Below are positions 17,579 to 26,924 of a DNA stretch of 64,000 nt, one piece after another; position 1 is the first letter of the stretch, and the number at the start of each line of letters is the position of its first letter. This stretch comes from Oceanobacter kriegii DSM 6294. GTDB lineage: Bacteria > Pseudomonadota > Gammaproteobacteria > Pseudomonadales > Oceanobacteraceae. The position numbers were made by a program, and so were the translations under genes. The notes under the pieces were generated by a model. It saw only the letters and a program-made list of their open reading frames with translations. It was not told the origin of the DNA and did no database searches. The DNA lies in assembly GCF_000422845.1 (NCBI RefSeq), contig NZ_KE383934.1, positions 81,431 through 145,430 of the forward strand, written 5' to 3'.

Positions 17579-18844
17579 TCAGTGCGCCAACCGGTTAAAC
17601 ACCACGCGGGCCGGTTGCCGTTGCATCAGAACTTCCCCTTGTCGAACCGACAGCAATACCTCGCCCTGATTACGCAGCACGCTGTAGTCATCCTCGCCTT
17701 CCAGCAAAATAAAGCTGGCTGGCTTGCCGGTTTCGATGCCGTAGCGATCGGTAATGTTGAGGGTTCTGGCGCCGTTGTCGGTGATTAAATCAAGGGCACT
17801 CTGGAAATCCTTGTAGCCCATCATTTGGCAGATGTGCAGGCCAAAATCGAGGCTGCGCAGCAGCTTGCCGTTGCCCAGTGAATACCAGGGATCGAAGATT
17901 GAATCCTCGGCAAAGCAGACGTTGATACCGGCTTCGTTGAGTTCTTTAACGCGTGTTAGTCCACGGCGTTTGGGGTAGCTGTCGAAGCGGCCCTGCAAAT
18001 GAATGCTTTCGGTGGGGCAGCTGACAAAGTTGATGCCCGACTGCTTCAGCAAACGGAACAGCTTGGAGCAGTAGGCGTTGTCGTAGGAGTGCATGGCGGT
18101 GGTGTGGCTGGCAGTGACCCGTGGGCCCAGCTCCTTGAACAGGGCTTCGCAGGCCAACACTTCCAGAAAACGTGAGTTGGGGTCATCAATTTCATCGCAA
18201 TGGACATCCACCAGACGGTCGTAGCGCAGCGCCAGCTCAATCACGGTTTTCATCGACTGCTCACCCAGCTCACGGGTGTATTCAAAGTGAGGGATACCGC
18301 CGACCACGTCAGCGCCGTATTCCAGTGCCTGTTCCATTAGCTGCAAGCCATTGGGGAACGACAACAGGCCGTCCTGCGGAAATGCCACCACCTGAATATC
18401 AATGCGGTCTTTTAGTTCATCACGCAGGTCACACAGGGTTTTCAGGCCGACCAGAGTCGGGTCGGAAGTGTCGGCGTGGGTACGAATGTGCTGGACGCCA
18501 TTGGCAACCAATAGCTCGACGGTTTTCAGCACCCGCTGACGAATATCCTGTTCGTTCAGCATCGGCTTGCGCTCGCTCCAGCGTTCAATGCCTTCGAATA
18601 GCGTACCGCTCTGGTTCCAGTTCGGCTCCCCTGCGGTTAGCGCCGCATCCAGATGGATATGCGGTTCTACAAAGGGCGCACACAGCAGTTTGCCGTCGGC
18701 GTTGATCATGTCGTCGGCCGGGTTGTTTGCGGCCGCATTGTCGATATAGCCCTGCTGGGCACGGATGGCGCTGAACAGCCCGTCTTCAACCTCCAGGGTG
18801 TACAGGTCCGGCTGTTTGCGAAGGCGCGCATTGATGATTTTCAT
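17579..18844 (-). CDS. codA: Cytosine deaminase
   Basis: Deaminates cytosine to uracil and ammonia. 421 residues against 427 in E. coli. Amidohydrolase metal motifs are visible: PFVEPHIHLDAAL near residue 57, VDVHCDEIDDP near residue 210, ASHTTAMHSYDN near residue 240 and CFAEDSIFDPWYSLG near residue 310, which is the CodA form of the last metal aspartate. It overlaps the PucR gene by four bases. With codB upstream this is a cytosine uptake and use operon, probably for nitrogen. Confidence 0.92.
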   Translation of the reverse strand: MKIINARLRKQPDLYTLEVEDGLFSAIRAQQGYIDNAAANNPADDMINADGKLLCAPFVEPHIHLDAALTAGEPNWNQSGTLFEGIERWSERKPMLNEQDIRQRVLKTVELLVANGVQHIRTHADTSDPTLVGLKTLCDLRDELKDRIDIQVVAFPQDGLLSFPNGLQLMEQALEYGADVVGGIPHFEYTRELGEQSMKTVIELALRYDRLVDVHCDEIDDPNSRFLEVLACEALFKELGPRVTASHTTAMHSYDNAYCSKLFRLLKQSGINFVSCPTESIHLQGRFDSYPKRRGLTRVKELNEAGINVCFAEDSIFDPWYSLGNGKLLRSLDFGLHICQMMGYKDFQSALDLITDNGARTLNITDRYGIETGKPASFILLEGEDDYSVLRNQGEVLLSVRQGEVLMQRQPARVVFNRLAH

Positions 18845-20088
18845 GGTGTTGGGGTTCCGGTCGAATGAGGTGTCTGGTGATCGATGCTGTGGTGCTGAAA
18901 CAATATTTGTTCGATCAGCAGGGCGTTTTGCAGGTTCAGCCGTGTGAACGGGTCCTTGAGGCTGAGCCCGGTGTCGGCTTCGATGCGTTTCAGGCGGTAC
19001 ACCAGGGTGTTGCGATGAATGCCCAATGCCTCGGCTGCCTGCTGCTGGTTACCAAACAGGTTGAGGTACTGGGTCAGGGTTTCTTTTAATTGCAGTGATT
19101 GCGGGTCGCGGCAAAAGCACAGGGCACCGAGCTGTTGCTGACAGAACTCGCTCAGCATCTGGCGCTGGGGAATGGCGGCAAACAATCGCGCGATGCCAAG
19201 CTGATCGTAGAAAAACAGCCGTTGATGCTGGTGTTGGAGGGCGAATTGCACCGACTGACGGGCTTGTTCGACCGCCACCGACAACTGCCCCAGTGCGTCC
19301 TGTAGATCACTGACGCCCGCATACAGCGCGATGTTTGAGTGTTGTTGCAGGCGCAAAAACGCGTCGCTGATTTCTTCGTAAAGGGTAGCGCTGCGGTGGT
19401 CGTCACTGGGCCAGAGCGTCAGCAGATCCTGTTCATGCACCAGCACTGGCCAGTCGATATGACGGCGCTTTATCAGGTCGGTCAGTTGCTGCTCCAGATG
19501 ATGGCGTTGTTGCAGCAGCAAGGCTTGCTCATCCGGGTGACTGCTCGCTGGCATCACCATGCGCACCGCCAGCACGGCGTAGGGGCGTTGGTCACTCAGG
19601 CCAAGCTGGCGGGCGCGCAAGTGAATCAGCTCGGGGGTTTCTGCAAAGCCGTTGATCAACTTGCTGAGAAACAGCTTCACCGACTGGCCCATCAGGTTGT
19701 CTTGCACAATGGCGTTGCTGATGGTTTCGGTCACCAGCACCATTTTCAGTTCGTAGGGTTGTTCAAACAGCGGAAACTGCAAGTGGTTGGCCAGCTCCAG
19801 CACGCTGGCGGGAATCTCGCGGATGTACTGTTCGCCGGTGAGGACCACGATGCCAGCAATGTGCTGCTGGTGGCCTTCTTCTACCAGTCGGCACAAGTCG
19901 GCTTCGTTGCGGGGCAAATTGATCCCGGTAACAAACACCAGTTCGCCACCGCTGACCCACGGCGTAATGCTTTCGTTTTCAGCAATGTAGGGCCAGCGCA
20001 CAATGCGGTTGGCCCCCTGAAACCCGGCTCTCAGGCGAATAGTGCCAAGGCCGGGCAGGTGTGGAATATCGGCACAGCTGATGCTCAT
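18841..20088 (-). CDS. PucR-family transcription regulator
   Basis: 415 residues. The N-terminal PucR domain (DIPHLPGLGTIRLRAGFQGANRIVRW, about 5-130) is followed by a middle region and a C-terminal helix-turn-helix near residue 355 (QQQAAEALGIHRNTLVYRLK). PucR proteins activate purine and other nitrogen catabolic genes. Its ATG overlaps the codB TAA by one base, and its stop overlaps codA by four, so it is inserted inside the transport-deaminase pair. It probably regulates this operon in cis, making an autoregulated unit. Confidence 0.85.
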   Translation of the reverse strand: MSISCADIPHLPGLGTIRLRAGFQGANRIVRWPYIAENESITPWVSGGELVFVTGINLPRNEADLCRLVEEGHQQHIAGIVVLTGEQYIREIPASVLELANHLQFPLFEQPYELKMVLVTETISNAIVQDNLMGQSVKLFLSKLINGFAETPELIHLRARQLGLSDQRPYAVLAVRMVMPASSHPDEQALLLQQRHHLEQQLTDLIKRRHIDWPVLVHEQDLLTLWPSDDHRSATLYEEISDAFLRLQQHSNIALYAGVSDLQDALGQLSVAVEQARQSVQFALQHQHQRLFFYDQLGIARLFAAIPQRQMLSEFCQQQLGALCFCRDPQSLQLKETLTQYLNLFGNQQQAAEALGIHRNTLVYRLKRIEADTGLSLKDPFTRLNLQNALLIEQILFQHHSIDHQTPHSTGTPTP

Positions 20089-21344
20089 TAACCCTCCGCA
20101 ACGTCCGCTTCAATGGTGTTCTGCGGCAGCTTCAGCAGCGCGCCGTAGCAAAGCGCTGCCACCACTACGCCAATGACTGGTGGCAGTATCGGAGAGAAAT
20201 AGGCAGCGGCAGAGCCAATGGCGTAGGAAGCCAGGCCAAACCAGTTGAAGTCGGGTAGTTGGACGTTGGCCAGTGTCGGGTAGCTGCCCTTATGACGTAG
20301 CCAGAAATCGGCCATGATCACGCCGCCAATGGGCGGAATAAAGGTGCCCAGCAGCACCAGAAACGGAATCAGCAAGTTGTACATGCCGCCAATCGCCAGC
20401 ACGGTACCAATGGCGGCACCGGCGACGGTGACCAGCTTGCGCTTTTCGGTGCGCAGCAGGTTACAACCGGCCACGGCGAAGTTGTAAATGGTGTTGTCCT
20501 GGGTGGTCCAGATGTTCAGAAACAGCATCAGCACAGCCAGCACCACAAAGCCCTGGGCGATCATCACATCGACAATGTCGGCCTGCTGATATATCAGCGT
20601 GCCCATGGCACCGGTCAGTACCATCAGGCCGTTACCAATGAAAAAGGCCGCCATGGTGGCAATCACCGCAATCCGCGGGGTTTTGGCAAACCGGCTCCAG
20701 TTGGTTGCCTGGGTGCCGCCGCTGACGAAGGTGCCGATAACCACGGTAATGGCCGCTGCAAAACTCATGCTGTCGGTCGGGGTTTGCGAGGTTAAACCAG
20801 CGAAGCCGCCAACATCGATCAGACCTGCGTAGAGGCTGACCAGAATAAACACCATCATGGCCGGTACGGCAAAACGCGAGAGCCAGTCGAGGCCTTTGTA
20901 ACCAATCATGGCGGTGAGGCAGAAACCAAACCCGAAAACTACCATCAGCGGGATTTCCAGAGCTGCCGGCAGGCCGGTGGTCTTTACCAGCACAATGGCA
21001 ATGGTGGCTGTGCCCCAGGCGTACCAGCCTATTTGGGTAAAGCCGAGCACAAAGTCCGACAGCTTGCTGCCTTTTTCGCCAAAGCAAAAACGTCCCATCA
21101 GCACCGAGTTCAGACCGCTTTTGCAGGCAATGTAAGCCAGTGCCGAGGCGTAGCTGCCAAGCAACAGGTTGCCCACCAGAATCACCAACAGCAGTTCGCC
21201 GAAGGAGAAGGCACTGCCCAAAGTGCCACCGGCCCACATGGTGGCGGTGAAGAAGGTAAAGCCCAACAGCACAGCAGCGCTGGAAAGCAGCCCCCGGCGA
21301 TCCGTTTTGGGCACTTCGCTGAGCGGGTAATCGGATGTGTTCAT
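20088..21344 (-). CDS. codB: Cytosine permease
   Basis: Inner-membrane NCS1-family symporter, 418 residues with about 12 membrane segments, imports cytosine with H+ or Na+. Marks are FFTATMWAGGTLGS near residue 25, MGRFCFGEKGSKL near residue 80, GGTQATNWSRFAK near residue 200 and the NIWTTQDNTIYNFAV stretch near residue 265. MNTSDYPLSE is taken as start because GGAG lies six bases before it; an in-frame ATG seven codons upstream also exists. First gene of the operon, behind the sigma-54 promoter at 21395-21410. Confidence 0.9.
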   Translation of the reverse strand: MNTSDYPLSEVPKTDRRGLLSSAAVLLGFTFFTATMWAGGTLGSAFSFGELLLVILVGNLLLGSYASALAYIACKSGLNSVLMGRFCFGEKGSKLSDFVLGFTQIGWYAWGTATIAIVLVKTTGLPAALEIPLMVVFGFGFCLTAMIGYKGLDWLSRFAVPAMMVFILVSLYAGLIDVGGFAGLTSQTPTDSMSFAAAITVVIGTFVSGGTQATNWSRFAKTPRIAVIATMAAFFIGNGLMVLTGAMGTLIYQQADIVDVMIAQGFVVLAVLMLFLNIWTTQDNTIYNFAVAGCNLLRTEKRKLVTVAGAAIGTVLAIGGMYNLLIPFLVLLGTFIPPIGGVIMADFWLRHKGSYPTLANVQLPDFNWFGLASYAIGSAAAYFSPILPPVIGVVVAALCYGALLKLPQNTIEADVAEG

Positions 21345-21394
21345 AGTGGGCTCCATAGGTTCCATGATCGTTTTGGCTGGGAAAACCCCTACAG

Positions 21395-21410
21395 AGCAAG
21401 GCCTGTACCA
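21395..21410 (-). promoter_or_regulatory. Sigma-54 promoter for codB
   Basis: On the minus strand TGGTACAGGCCTTGCT matches the -24/-12 pattern TGGCACGNNNNTTGCA with GG and GC ten bases apart. The expected start is about position 21384, giving a 40-base leader before codB. Nitrogen control of cytosine use would be reasonable. The exact start is inferred. Confidence 0.72.
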
Positions 21411-21472
21411 GATTATGGTTTAGACGATCAGGCTGCTGGCGGATGTAAGAACTGCCAGACAGTTAGTCGTTA

Positions 21473-21493
21473 TTTTGTGCATAGTGCACAAAA
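21473..21493. promoter_or_regulatory. Palindromic operator candidate upstream of codB
   Basis: TTTTGTGCA-TAG-TGCACAAAA has perfect nine-base arms. Its centre is about 99 bases upstream of the predicted sigma-54 start, a normal distance for an activator site. The half-sites are ordered GTGCA...TGCAC, the reverse of the NtrC site, so PucR or another activator is more likely. The remaining gap to 21672 shows nothing further. Confidence 0.6.
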
Positions 21494-21672
21494 CACATGA
21501 TCGGCACCTGTCGACCTTGGGCGAATATGGGGCAGGTGTGTGGACCAAGATGAGGGGAATGCGAACGCTGAGAGCACTGATGAAGCCAGAGTGCACCATG
21601 GTGGTACGACTGGCCGTTCCAAATGCAGCAAGCAGGTGCCTGTGACGGCAACTGCTGCTGCAACTATTGGGC

Positions 21673-23148
21673 TTAACCCGCCTGAACCGTCACCGTTGTC
21701 GCTTTTTCATCATTGGCGCTGGGGTGAGTGCTGGGTTGAGCGTTAGGTTGAGCGTTGGGTTTAGCACCTTGGGCTAGCGAGCTTATGGCGACTGACTCGG
21801 GTTCAGTCTCAGGGTCTGATTCTGCTGCTTCTTTACGGGTTACTTCTTCACGGGCGAGCTCTTCAGAAGCCGGGGCTGACTTTTCACTCGCGCTTGCAGC
21901 CTTCATATCATCACTGACCGGCAACGACTCATCCGGGTGCATTTCCAGCACCGCAGGTGAGGTACGCAGCATCGGTACAAACGCCGCCGGAGATTCCGGC
22001 TCGACCGCGGCAATCGGGTTACGCAAGCGGTAGAAGGCATAAGCCGCAAAACTACCGTGAGCAACGGCGAACAGCAGCATCAATGCCGAGGCATTAAACG
22101 CCTGCATGATTTCGCCACTCAGCGCGGGGCCAATGGCTGCTCCAACGCCGTACACCAGCAAAATGGCGCTACCGGCGGGCAGAATGTCATCGCTGTCGAC
22201 GTTGTCCACCAGATGCGCCACCGCCAATGGATACAACGAAAACGCCACGCCACCCCAGATGGCAACATTGCCCAGCACCAGCCAATATGGCAGCGGCAGC
22301 AGCCAGGTCAGCAGGGTAATGACAGCGCCCAGTGCAGAGATACTGGCCAGAATCAAACGGCGGTCACGACTGTCCGACAAACGCCCAATGGGATACTGAA
22401 ACAGCAAACCACCAATAATGGCTGCCGACATCAGACTGGCGACCTGATGGCTGTCAAAGCCATTTTGCTGGCCATAGGCGGGCATCAGGCCCCAGAAACT
22501 GCCCATCACCAGACCCGACAACATGCCCCCCATCGCCGCGACCGGCGCAATACGCATCAGCTTACGAGATGAATAGCGTCGCAGGCTGGGCTGCAATTTA
22601 GGCTGTGGCAAACGGGTCCAGGTAACCGGCATCAGACTCAGGCAGATCAGCATGGCGGCGATGGCAAACAGGGTGAAGTTTTGTGGGCTATCCAGCACCA
22701 ACAACTGCTGAGCTGCCGCCAGTGCCACCAGGGTAACGGCAATATAAACGGCAAACACCTGGCCGCGCTTGGCCGCAGGGGTTTGGTCATTCAGCCAGCT
22801 TTCGATGGTGGTGTACAAGATCACAATGGCCGCGCCATTCAGAATGCGCAGCACAATCCACACGTACGGGTTCACCCACAACACGTGCAACAACACGGTA
22901 ATGGCCGCCACCGCCGAACAAAAAGCAAAGGCGCGAATGTGGCCGATGCGTCGTAACAGCGCCAACCCCAAAAACGAACCAATAAAGTAGCCAAGGAAAT
23001 AGCCGGAGGTGATGTAGCCAATCAGGCTGTTGCTGTAGCCCTCTAGGCCCCCTCGCAATGACAGCAGGGTGTTCAGCAAACCACTGCCAAACAGCAGCAG
23101 GGCGACACCAATCAGCAAGGAAGAAATGGGCATTACCAGAGGAAGCAT
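21673..23148 (-). CDS. MFS transporter, YcaD-like, copy 2
   Basis: Paralogue of the protein at 2850-4325, also 491 residues, with the same MLP(M/L)-type start, the loop motif IGRLSDSRDRR and near-identical core lines such as YCTSGYF-like helix 3 and SFWGLMPAYGQ. The ATG has GGAGGG seven bases upstream. After residue 390 the sequence becomes a polar tail rich in Ala, Glu, Pro and Ser with degenerate PNAQPN repeats. The tail keeps FVPMLRTSPAVLEMHPDES, the same short motif as in copy 1, which suggests a shared function of this segment. The substrate is unknown, and no enzyme gene is joined to this copy. Confidence 0.75.
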   Translation of the reverse strand: MLPLVMPISSLLIGVALLLFGSGLLNTLLSLRGGLEGYSNSLIGYITSGYFLGYFIGSFLGLALLRRIGHIRAFAFCSAVAAITVLLHVLWVNPYVWIVLRILNGAAIVILYTTIESWLNDQTPAAKRGQVFAVYIAVTLVALAAAQQLLVLDSPQNFTLFAIAAMLICLSLMPVTWTRLPQPKLQPSLRRYSSRKLMRIAPVAAMGGMLSGLVMGSFWGLMPAYGQQNGFDSHQVASLMSAAIIGGLLFQYPIGRLSDSRDRRLILASISALGAVITLLTWLLPLPYWLVLGNVAIWGGVAFSLYPLAVAHLVDNVDSDDILPAGSAILLVYGVGAAIGPALSGEIMQAFNASALMLLFAVAHGSFAAYAFYRLRNPIAAVEPESPAAFVPMLRTSPAVLEMHPDESLPVSDDMKAASASEKSAPASEELAREEVTRKEAAESDPETEPESVAISSLAQGAKPNAQPNAQPSTHPSANDEKATTVTVQAG

Positions 23149-23627
23149 GGCAAGCCCTCCGGTTTGAATGAATGATCAGCAGACGAGTGAGTGACCGCAG
23201 GCAACTGTGGCAAAACAGCCAGCAGACGCGCGCGCAAGCAGGGAGCGTTCATGATCTCCTTGGTTACCTGAATAGCAAAATGACAATGACAGTGGTTACT
23301 TGTCGACGGCTGAATGACACATCAATCGGGCAGGCTTGGGCATGCTTGAAGCAAGCCAGCCGGGATTGGATGGTGATGTCTTGGGCTCAGGAACGAGCTT
23401 TTGAACACGGAATGCTCAGGAGTCGGTAAGAGCCGCCTTTGTATCATTTATGATCAGAAGCTCAAAACGGTTTTTGCACAAATACGGGGAGTTTTTGAGC
23501 AACAATGGGTTGTGGTGGTGGGACGGTTGAAAGGCAGTAAAAGCACGGGCCCAGCTCAATCAAACACCCGCAACTGCGGGTGTTTGATTCGGACTTCCAG
23601 CGGGATTTCAGTCTCCTCGATAAGTTA
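23149..23627. other. 479-base intergenic region
   Basis: Separates the second MFS start from the SDR stop, both on the minus strand, so it should hold the MFS promoter. The only clear structure is a 12-base-pair hairpin at 23560-23587 (TCAAACACCCGC, loop AACT) after the SDR gene, which may be its terminator although it has no T run. No gene or repeat was recognised. Confidence 0.5.
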
Positions 23628-24386
23628 CTACTGCGCCAGAAAGCCACCATCGGCGGCGTAGTAGGTGCCTGTAACGAAGGAGGCGGCGTCGCTGGCCAGC
23701 CAGGCCACTAACTCGCCGATTTCCTGTGGTTCACCCAGGCGGTTCAGAGCATGTTTGCCGGCCAGGAAGGTTTTGGTTTCTTCGTCGAGGTTGGCGTCCA
23801 ACAGTGGGGTTTTGATAAAGCCTGGGCCGACGGAATTGATTCGGATGCCGTCTTCGGCGTGTTCCAGTGCTGCCGCTTTGGTCATGCCGACCACGCCGTG
23901 TTTGGCCGCGACGTAGGCGGAGGATTGGGCGATGCCCACCTGGCCCAGCACCGAGGCCATGTTGATGATGCTGCCAGAGCCTTGTTTGACCATGGCTTGC
24001 AGTTGCGCCCGCTGGCAGTAAAACACGCCGTTCAGGTTCACATTGATGACCTGATTCCAACTGTTGATCGGGTAGTCTCCGGACTTGGCGGCGGCTCCGC
24101 CAATACCGGCGTTGTTAACCCCGATATCGAGCCGACCGAGTTCGCTTACTACCCGTTCTACCCCTTCCGCCACCGCTTCAAAATCGCTGACATCGGCGAC
24201 AACAGCTTGCAGTGGCACCTTGTATTTCTGCAGTTTTTCCATGGCGGTGCTGAGGTGGTCTTCTGATACATCCCAGAGTGAAACGGCGGCCCCGGATGCG
24301 GCCAGTGTTTCTGTCACGGCGAAACCAATACCGGATGCTGCGCCAGTGACCATGGCGACTTTACCTTCGAGCTGATAGTTGATCAT
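23628..24386 (-). CDS. Short-chain dehydrogenase/reductase
   Basis: Classical NAD(P)-dependent SDR of 252 residues. The cofactor motif TGAASGIG is near residue 15, NNAG near residue 92, catalytic Ser in MASVLGQVG near residue 143, and YxxxK in SAYVAAKHG near residue 155. An acidic residue (LWDVS) after the second strand favours NAD over NADP. The substrate cannot be told from sequence; 3-oxoacyl and polyol dehydrogenases are both common in this group. It stands alone, with no operon partner. Confidence 0.85.
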   Translation of the reverse strand: MINYQLEGKVAMVTGAASGIGFAVTETLAASGAAVSLWDVSEDHLSTAMEKLQKYKVPLQAVVADVSDFEAVAEGVERVVSELGRLDIGVNNAGIGGAAAKSGDYPINSWNQVINVNLNGVFYCQRAQLQAMVKQGSGSIINMASVLGQVGIAQSSAYVAAKHGVVGMTKAAALEHAEDGIRINSVGPGFIKTPLLDANLDEETKTFLAGKHALNRLGEPQEIGELVAWLASDAASFVTGTYYAADGGFLAQ

Positions 24387-24521
24387 GATGTTTACCTCTG
24401 TGTGGTCCGGGTCTTAACGGCCCTCTGTTATTTTACGATTCAACTATTTTCCAAAGGTTTTGTTGGTTGTCTGGAGTGAGCGGGAACGGTGTTATGCGCA
24501 TAAATCGGGAAAGTTGGTCTT

Positions 24522-24788
24522 AGAGGACATCTCTTTAATCCGGTGCTCACTCTGGGCTGCCGGATGGTTTCGAATCACGAAGCCGACTTGCAGGCCTGAC
24601 GGGTCAAGTCAAAAGTCGGCGACACAGAGTCGAGATCATCCGGCAGCCCCCATAGGGCGCGGGTTGCCGCCGCCCAGTGCTGTGTTGACGAACTTGGAAA
24701 GGACACGTCATTCCACTGCATTCGTCGCCTTGCACTGAACAACGGCAACACTCGCGCAGAGCCGTGCAGGATTAAATAGATGTCCTCT
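24522..24788 (-). repeat. 267-base structured dispersed element, copy B
   Basis: Its reverse complement aligns base for base with 8383-8649. Terminal inverted repeat 24522-24539 with 24771-24788 (one mismatch in 18). Internal stems are 24554-24566/24637-24649, 24582-24589/24613-24620, 24675-24680/24732-24737 and 24687-24692/24721-24726. Each stem keeps pairing although its bases differ from copy A, while the loop GACTTGACCCGTCAGGCCTG is unchanged. It fills half of the 495-base gap between the SDR and RecQ genes; the rest of that gap shows nothing but likely promoters. No protein frame is supported. Confidence 0.85.
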
Positions 24789-24881
24789 TTACACTTCAGA
24801 GCTTTCAGCGAGCGTGTTTGAATAGGGAAGTCTTTTCAGGGCTGGTGTACTCCGGCCGTTACTTCGGGAGCAGGAATCGTC

Positions 24882-26888
24882 ATGGAAGCCAACTGGCAGC
24901 AGTCCCTTCAGCAATTCTTTGGTTTTGATGGCTTACGCCCCGGTCAACAGCCGGTGGTGGAGGCGATATTGGACGGTCGTTCGGCGGCGGCTATTTTCCC
25001 AACCGGATCGGGTAAGTCGCTGTGCTATCAGTTGCCCGCCTTGATGCTGCCGCATTTGACGTTGGTGATTTCTCCGCTGTTGGCGCTGATGCAGGATCAG
25101 GTGCAATTCCTCAAGTCGAAAGGCATTGCGGCGGCGACCATCGACTCCAGTCAGAGCCGTGATGAAACCCAGGAGGTGATGAATGGCGTTCGGTCTGGGA
25201 CCATCAAGATTCTGATGGTGTCGGTCGAGCGGTTGAAGAACGAACGCTTTCGCCAGTTTATCTCGCAAGTACCCATTTCCCTGCTGGTCGTCGACGAAGC
25301 CCACTGTATTTCCGAATGGGGCCACAACTTCCGGCCGGATTACCTCAAGCTGCCAGACTATTGCCGCGAGTTTGACGTAGAGCAGGTGCTGTTGCTCACC
25401 GCCACTGCCACACAAGCGGTGATCGACGACATGCAGAAGCACTTCGCCATTGCCTCAGACGACGTGGTAACCACCGGCTTTCATCGGCCTAATTTGCGCT
25501 TGCTGGTGCAGCCGACGGTTGAGTCGGAGCGCACCCAGAAATGCGCCCGCTGGTTGAATCATCTGGCTGAAAAGTCAGCGCAAAAACAGCAGGATTTTGC
25601 CGCCATTGTCTATGTGACGTTACAGAATACTGCCGAGCACGTGGCGGAGGCCCTGGCCCGGCAGCTGAGCTTTCCGGTACGTGCCTATCATGCCGGTTTG
25701 CCTGCAGAACAACGGGATCAGATTCAGCGGCAGTTTATGAGTGGTGAAATCCCGGTGATTGTCGCCACCATTGCTTTTGGCATGGGGGTGGATAAAAGCA
25801 ATATTCGCCAGGTTATTCACTACGACCTGCCCAAGTCGGTTGAAAACTACAGCCAGGAAATTGGTCGCGCCGGGCGAGATGGCAAGCCGTCGGACTGCGT
25901 GATGCTGGCGGATCAGTCGGGACTGACGGTGCTGGAAAACTTCGTATACGGCGATGCGCCAGAGCTGAGTGGCATCGAACAGGTGATTCAGACCATTCAG
26001 CAGCAGCTGCAAACGGACCATCAGGGCTCGGCGCAGTGGGAAGTGCTGATGACGCCGCTGTCCAGTGCCACCAACATTCGCATGTTGCCGCTGAAAACCC
26101 TGTTGGTGAACCTCGAAATGCAAGCTGTGCTGACCTCCCAGTATAGCTACTTTGCTGAATATCGGTACAAATTGCAGGGCTCTGAAGCCGAGTTGTTAGG
26201 CCACTTTGACCCGCAGCGGCAGCAGTTTTTGAAGACCTTGCTGAACACCAGCAAGCAGGGCCGCAGCTGGTACACATTGGATACCGAAAAACTGGAACAG
26301 GCGTTAGCTAACGGCGGTGATGCAGGCTCCCAAAGTACAGCGGAGCCACCAAGGGTTCGTGCTCTGAAAGCGCTGGAGTTTTGTCAGGAGCGCGGCTGGT
26401 TGCAGCTTGAAAGCAAGCAGATGACCGACGTGTATCGGGTCGATGCCAACAAGCTTGCAACCCCACAGTTGGCGACCAACCTGCATCAACACTTTCTGGA
26501 CAAACAGCAGAACGAAATCCAGCGCATCCACAAGATGCTCGACCTGTTTCGACAGCCGCAGTGTGTGTCGCGCCGGTTAGCACACTATTTTGGCGAAAAC
26601 ATGGGCCACGACTGTGGCATCTGCTCGGTGTGCCGAGGCCAATTCCAAAGCTGGCCAGAAGCTTCGGCAGACGCCTCGCTGGCTGGCATTGACCTGGCTG
26701 CGATGGTTGCACCATTGAATCAGGCGGTGCAGCAGCAGTTTGGTGTGCTGCCGTCTGTTGAGCTGCAAACCCGCTTTCTGTGCGGCATTCATGTGCCCTG
26801 GTTTACCAAGGTTAAAGCCCGTTCGCTGGCGGGCTTTGGCAAGCTCGAGCAAGTGCCGTATGAGGTTGTTAAAGCGCAGTTGGTGTAG
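24882..26888 (+). CDS. RecQ-family ATP-dependent DNA helicase
   Basis: 3'-to-5' DNA helicase of 668 residues acting in recombination repair. Motif I is FPTGSGKSLCYQLPAL near residue 38, motif II VVDEAHCISEWGHNFRPDY near residue 138, motif III LLLTATAT, and motifs V-VI are in FGMGVDKSNIRQVIHYDLP and SQEIGRAGRDGK near residues 295-330. A late cysteine cluster (CVSRRLAHYFGENMGHDCGI and CSVC, about 565-585) is the RecQ zinc site. There is no clear HRDC domain at the C-terminus, and the sequence is longer than the RecQ core between residues 350 and 550, so it is a RecQ-like paralogue rather than the housekeeping RecQ. Confidence 0.87.
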   Translation: MEANWQQSLQQFFGFDGLRPGQQPVVEAILDGRSAAAIFPTGSGKSLCYQLPALMLPHLTLVISPLLALMQDQVQFLKSKGIAAATIDSSQSRDETQEVMNGVRSGTIKILMVSVERLKNERFRQFISQVPISLLVVDEAHCISEWGHNFRPDYLKLPDYCREFDVEQVLLLTATATQAVIDDMQKHFAIASDDVVTTGFHRPNLRLLVQPTVESERTQKCARWLNHLAEKSAQKQQDFAAIVYVTLQNTAEHVAEALARQLSFPVRAYHAGLPAEQRDQIQRQFMSGEIPVIVATIAFGMGVDKSNIRQVIHYDLPKSVENYSQEIGRAGRDGKPSDCVMLADQSGLTVLENFVYGDAPELSGIEQVIQTIQQQLQTDHQGSAQWEVLMTPLSSATNIRMLPLKTLLVNLEMQAVLTSQYSYFAEYRYKLQGSEAELLGHFDPQRQQFLKTLLNTSKQGRSWYTLDTEKLEQALANGGDAGSQSTAEPPRVRALKALEFCQERGWLQLESKQMTDVYRVDANKLATPQLATNLHQHFLDKQQNEIQRIHKMLDLFRQPQCVSRRLAHYFGENMGHDCGICSVCRGQFQSWPEASADASLAGIDLAAMVAPLNQAVQQQFGVLPSVELQTRFLCGIHVPWFTKVKARSLAGFGKLEQVPYEVVKAQLV

Positions 26889-26924
26889 AAGTGGATAGAA
26901 GATTATTCGATTGGAATGACGGCT

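Noticed and set aside
21473..21493. NtrC binding site
   Set aside because: Half-sites are in the reverse order to the NtrC pattern, so the palindrome was kept only as an unassigned operator.
23560..23587. Strong terminator of the SDR gene
   Set aside because: The stem is good but no T run follows on either strand, so it is only mentioned as a possible terminator.
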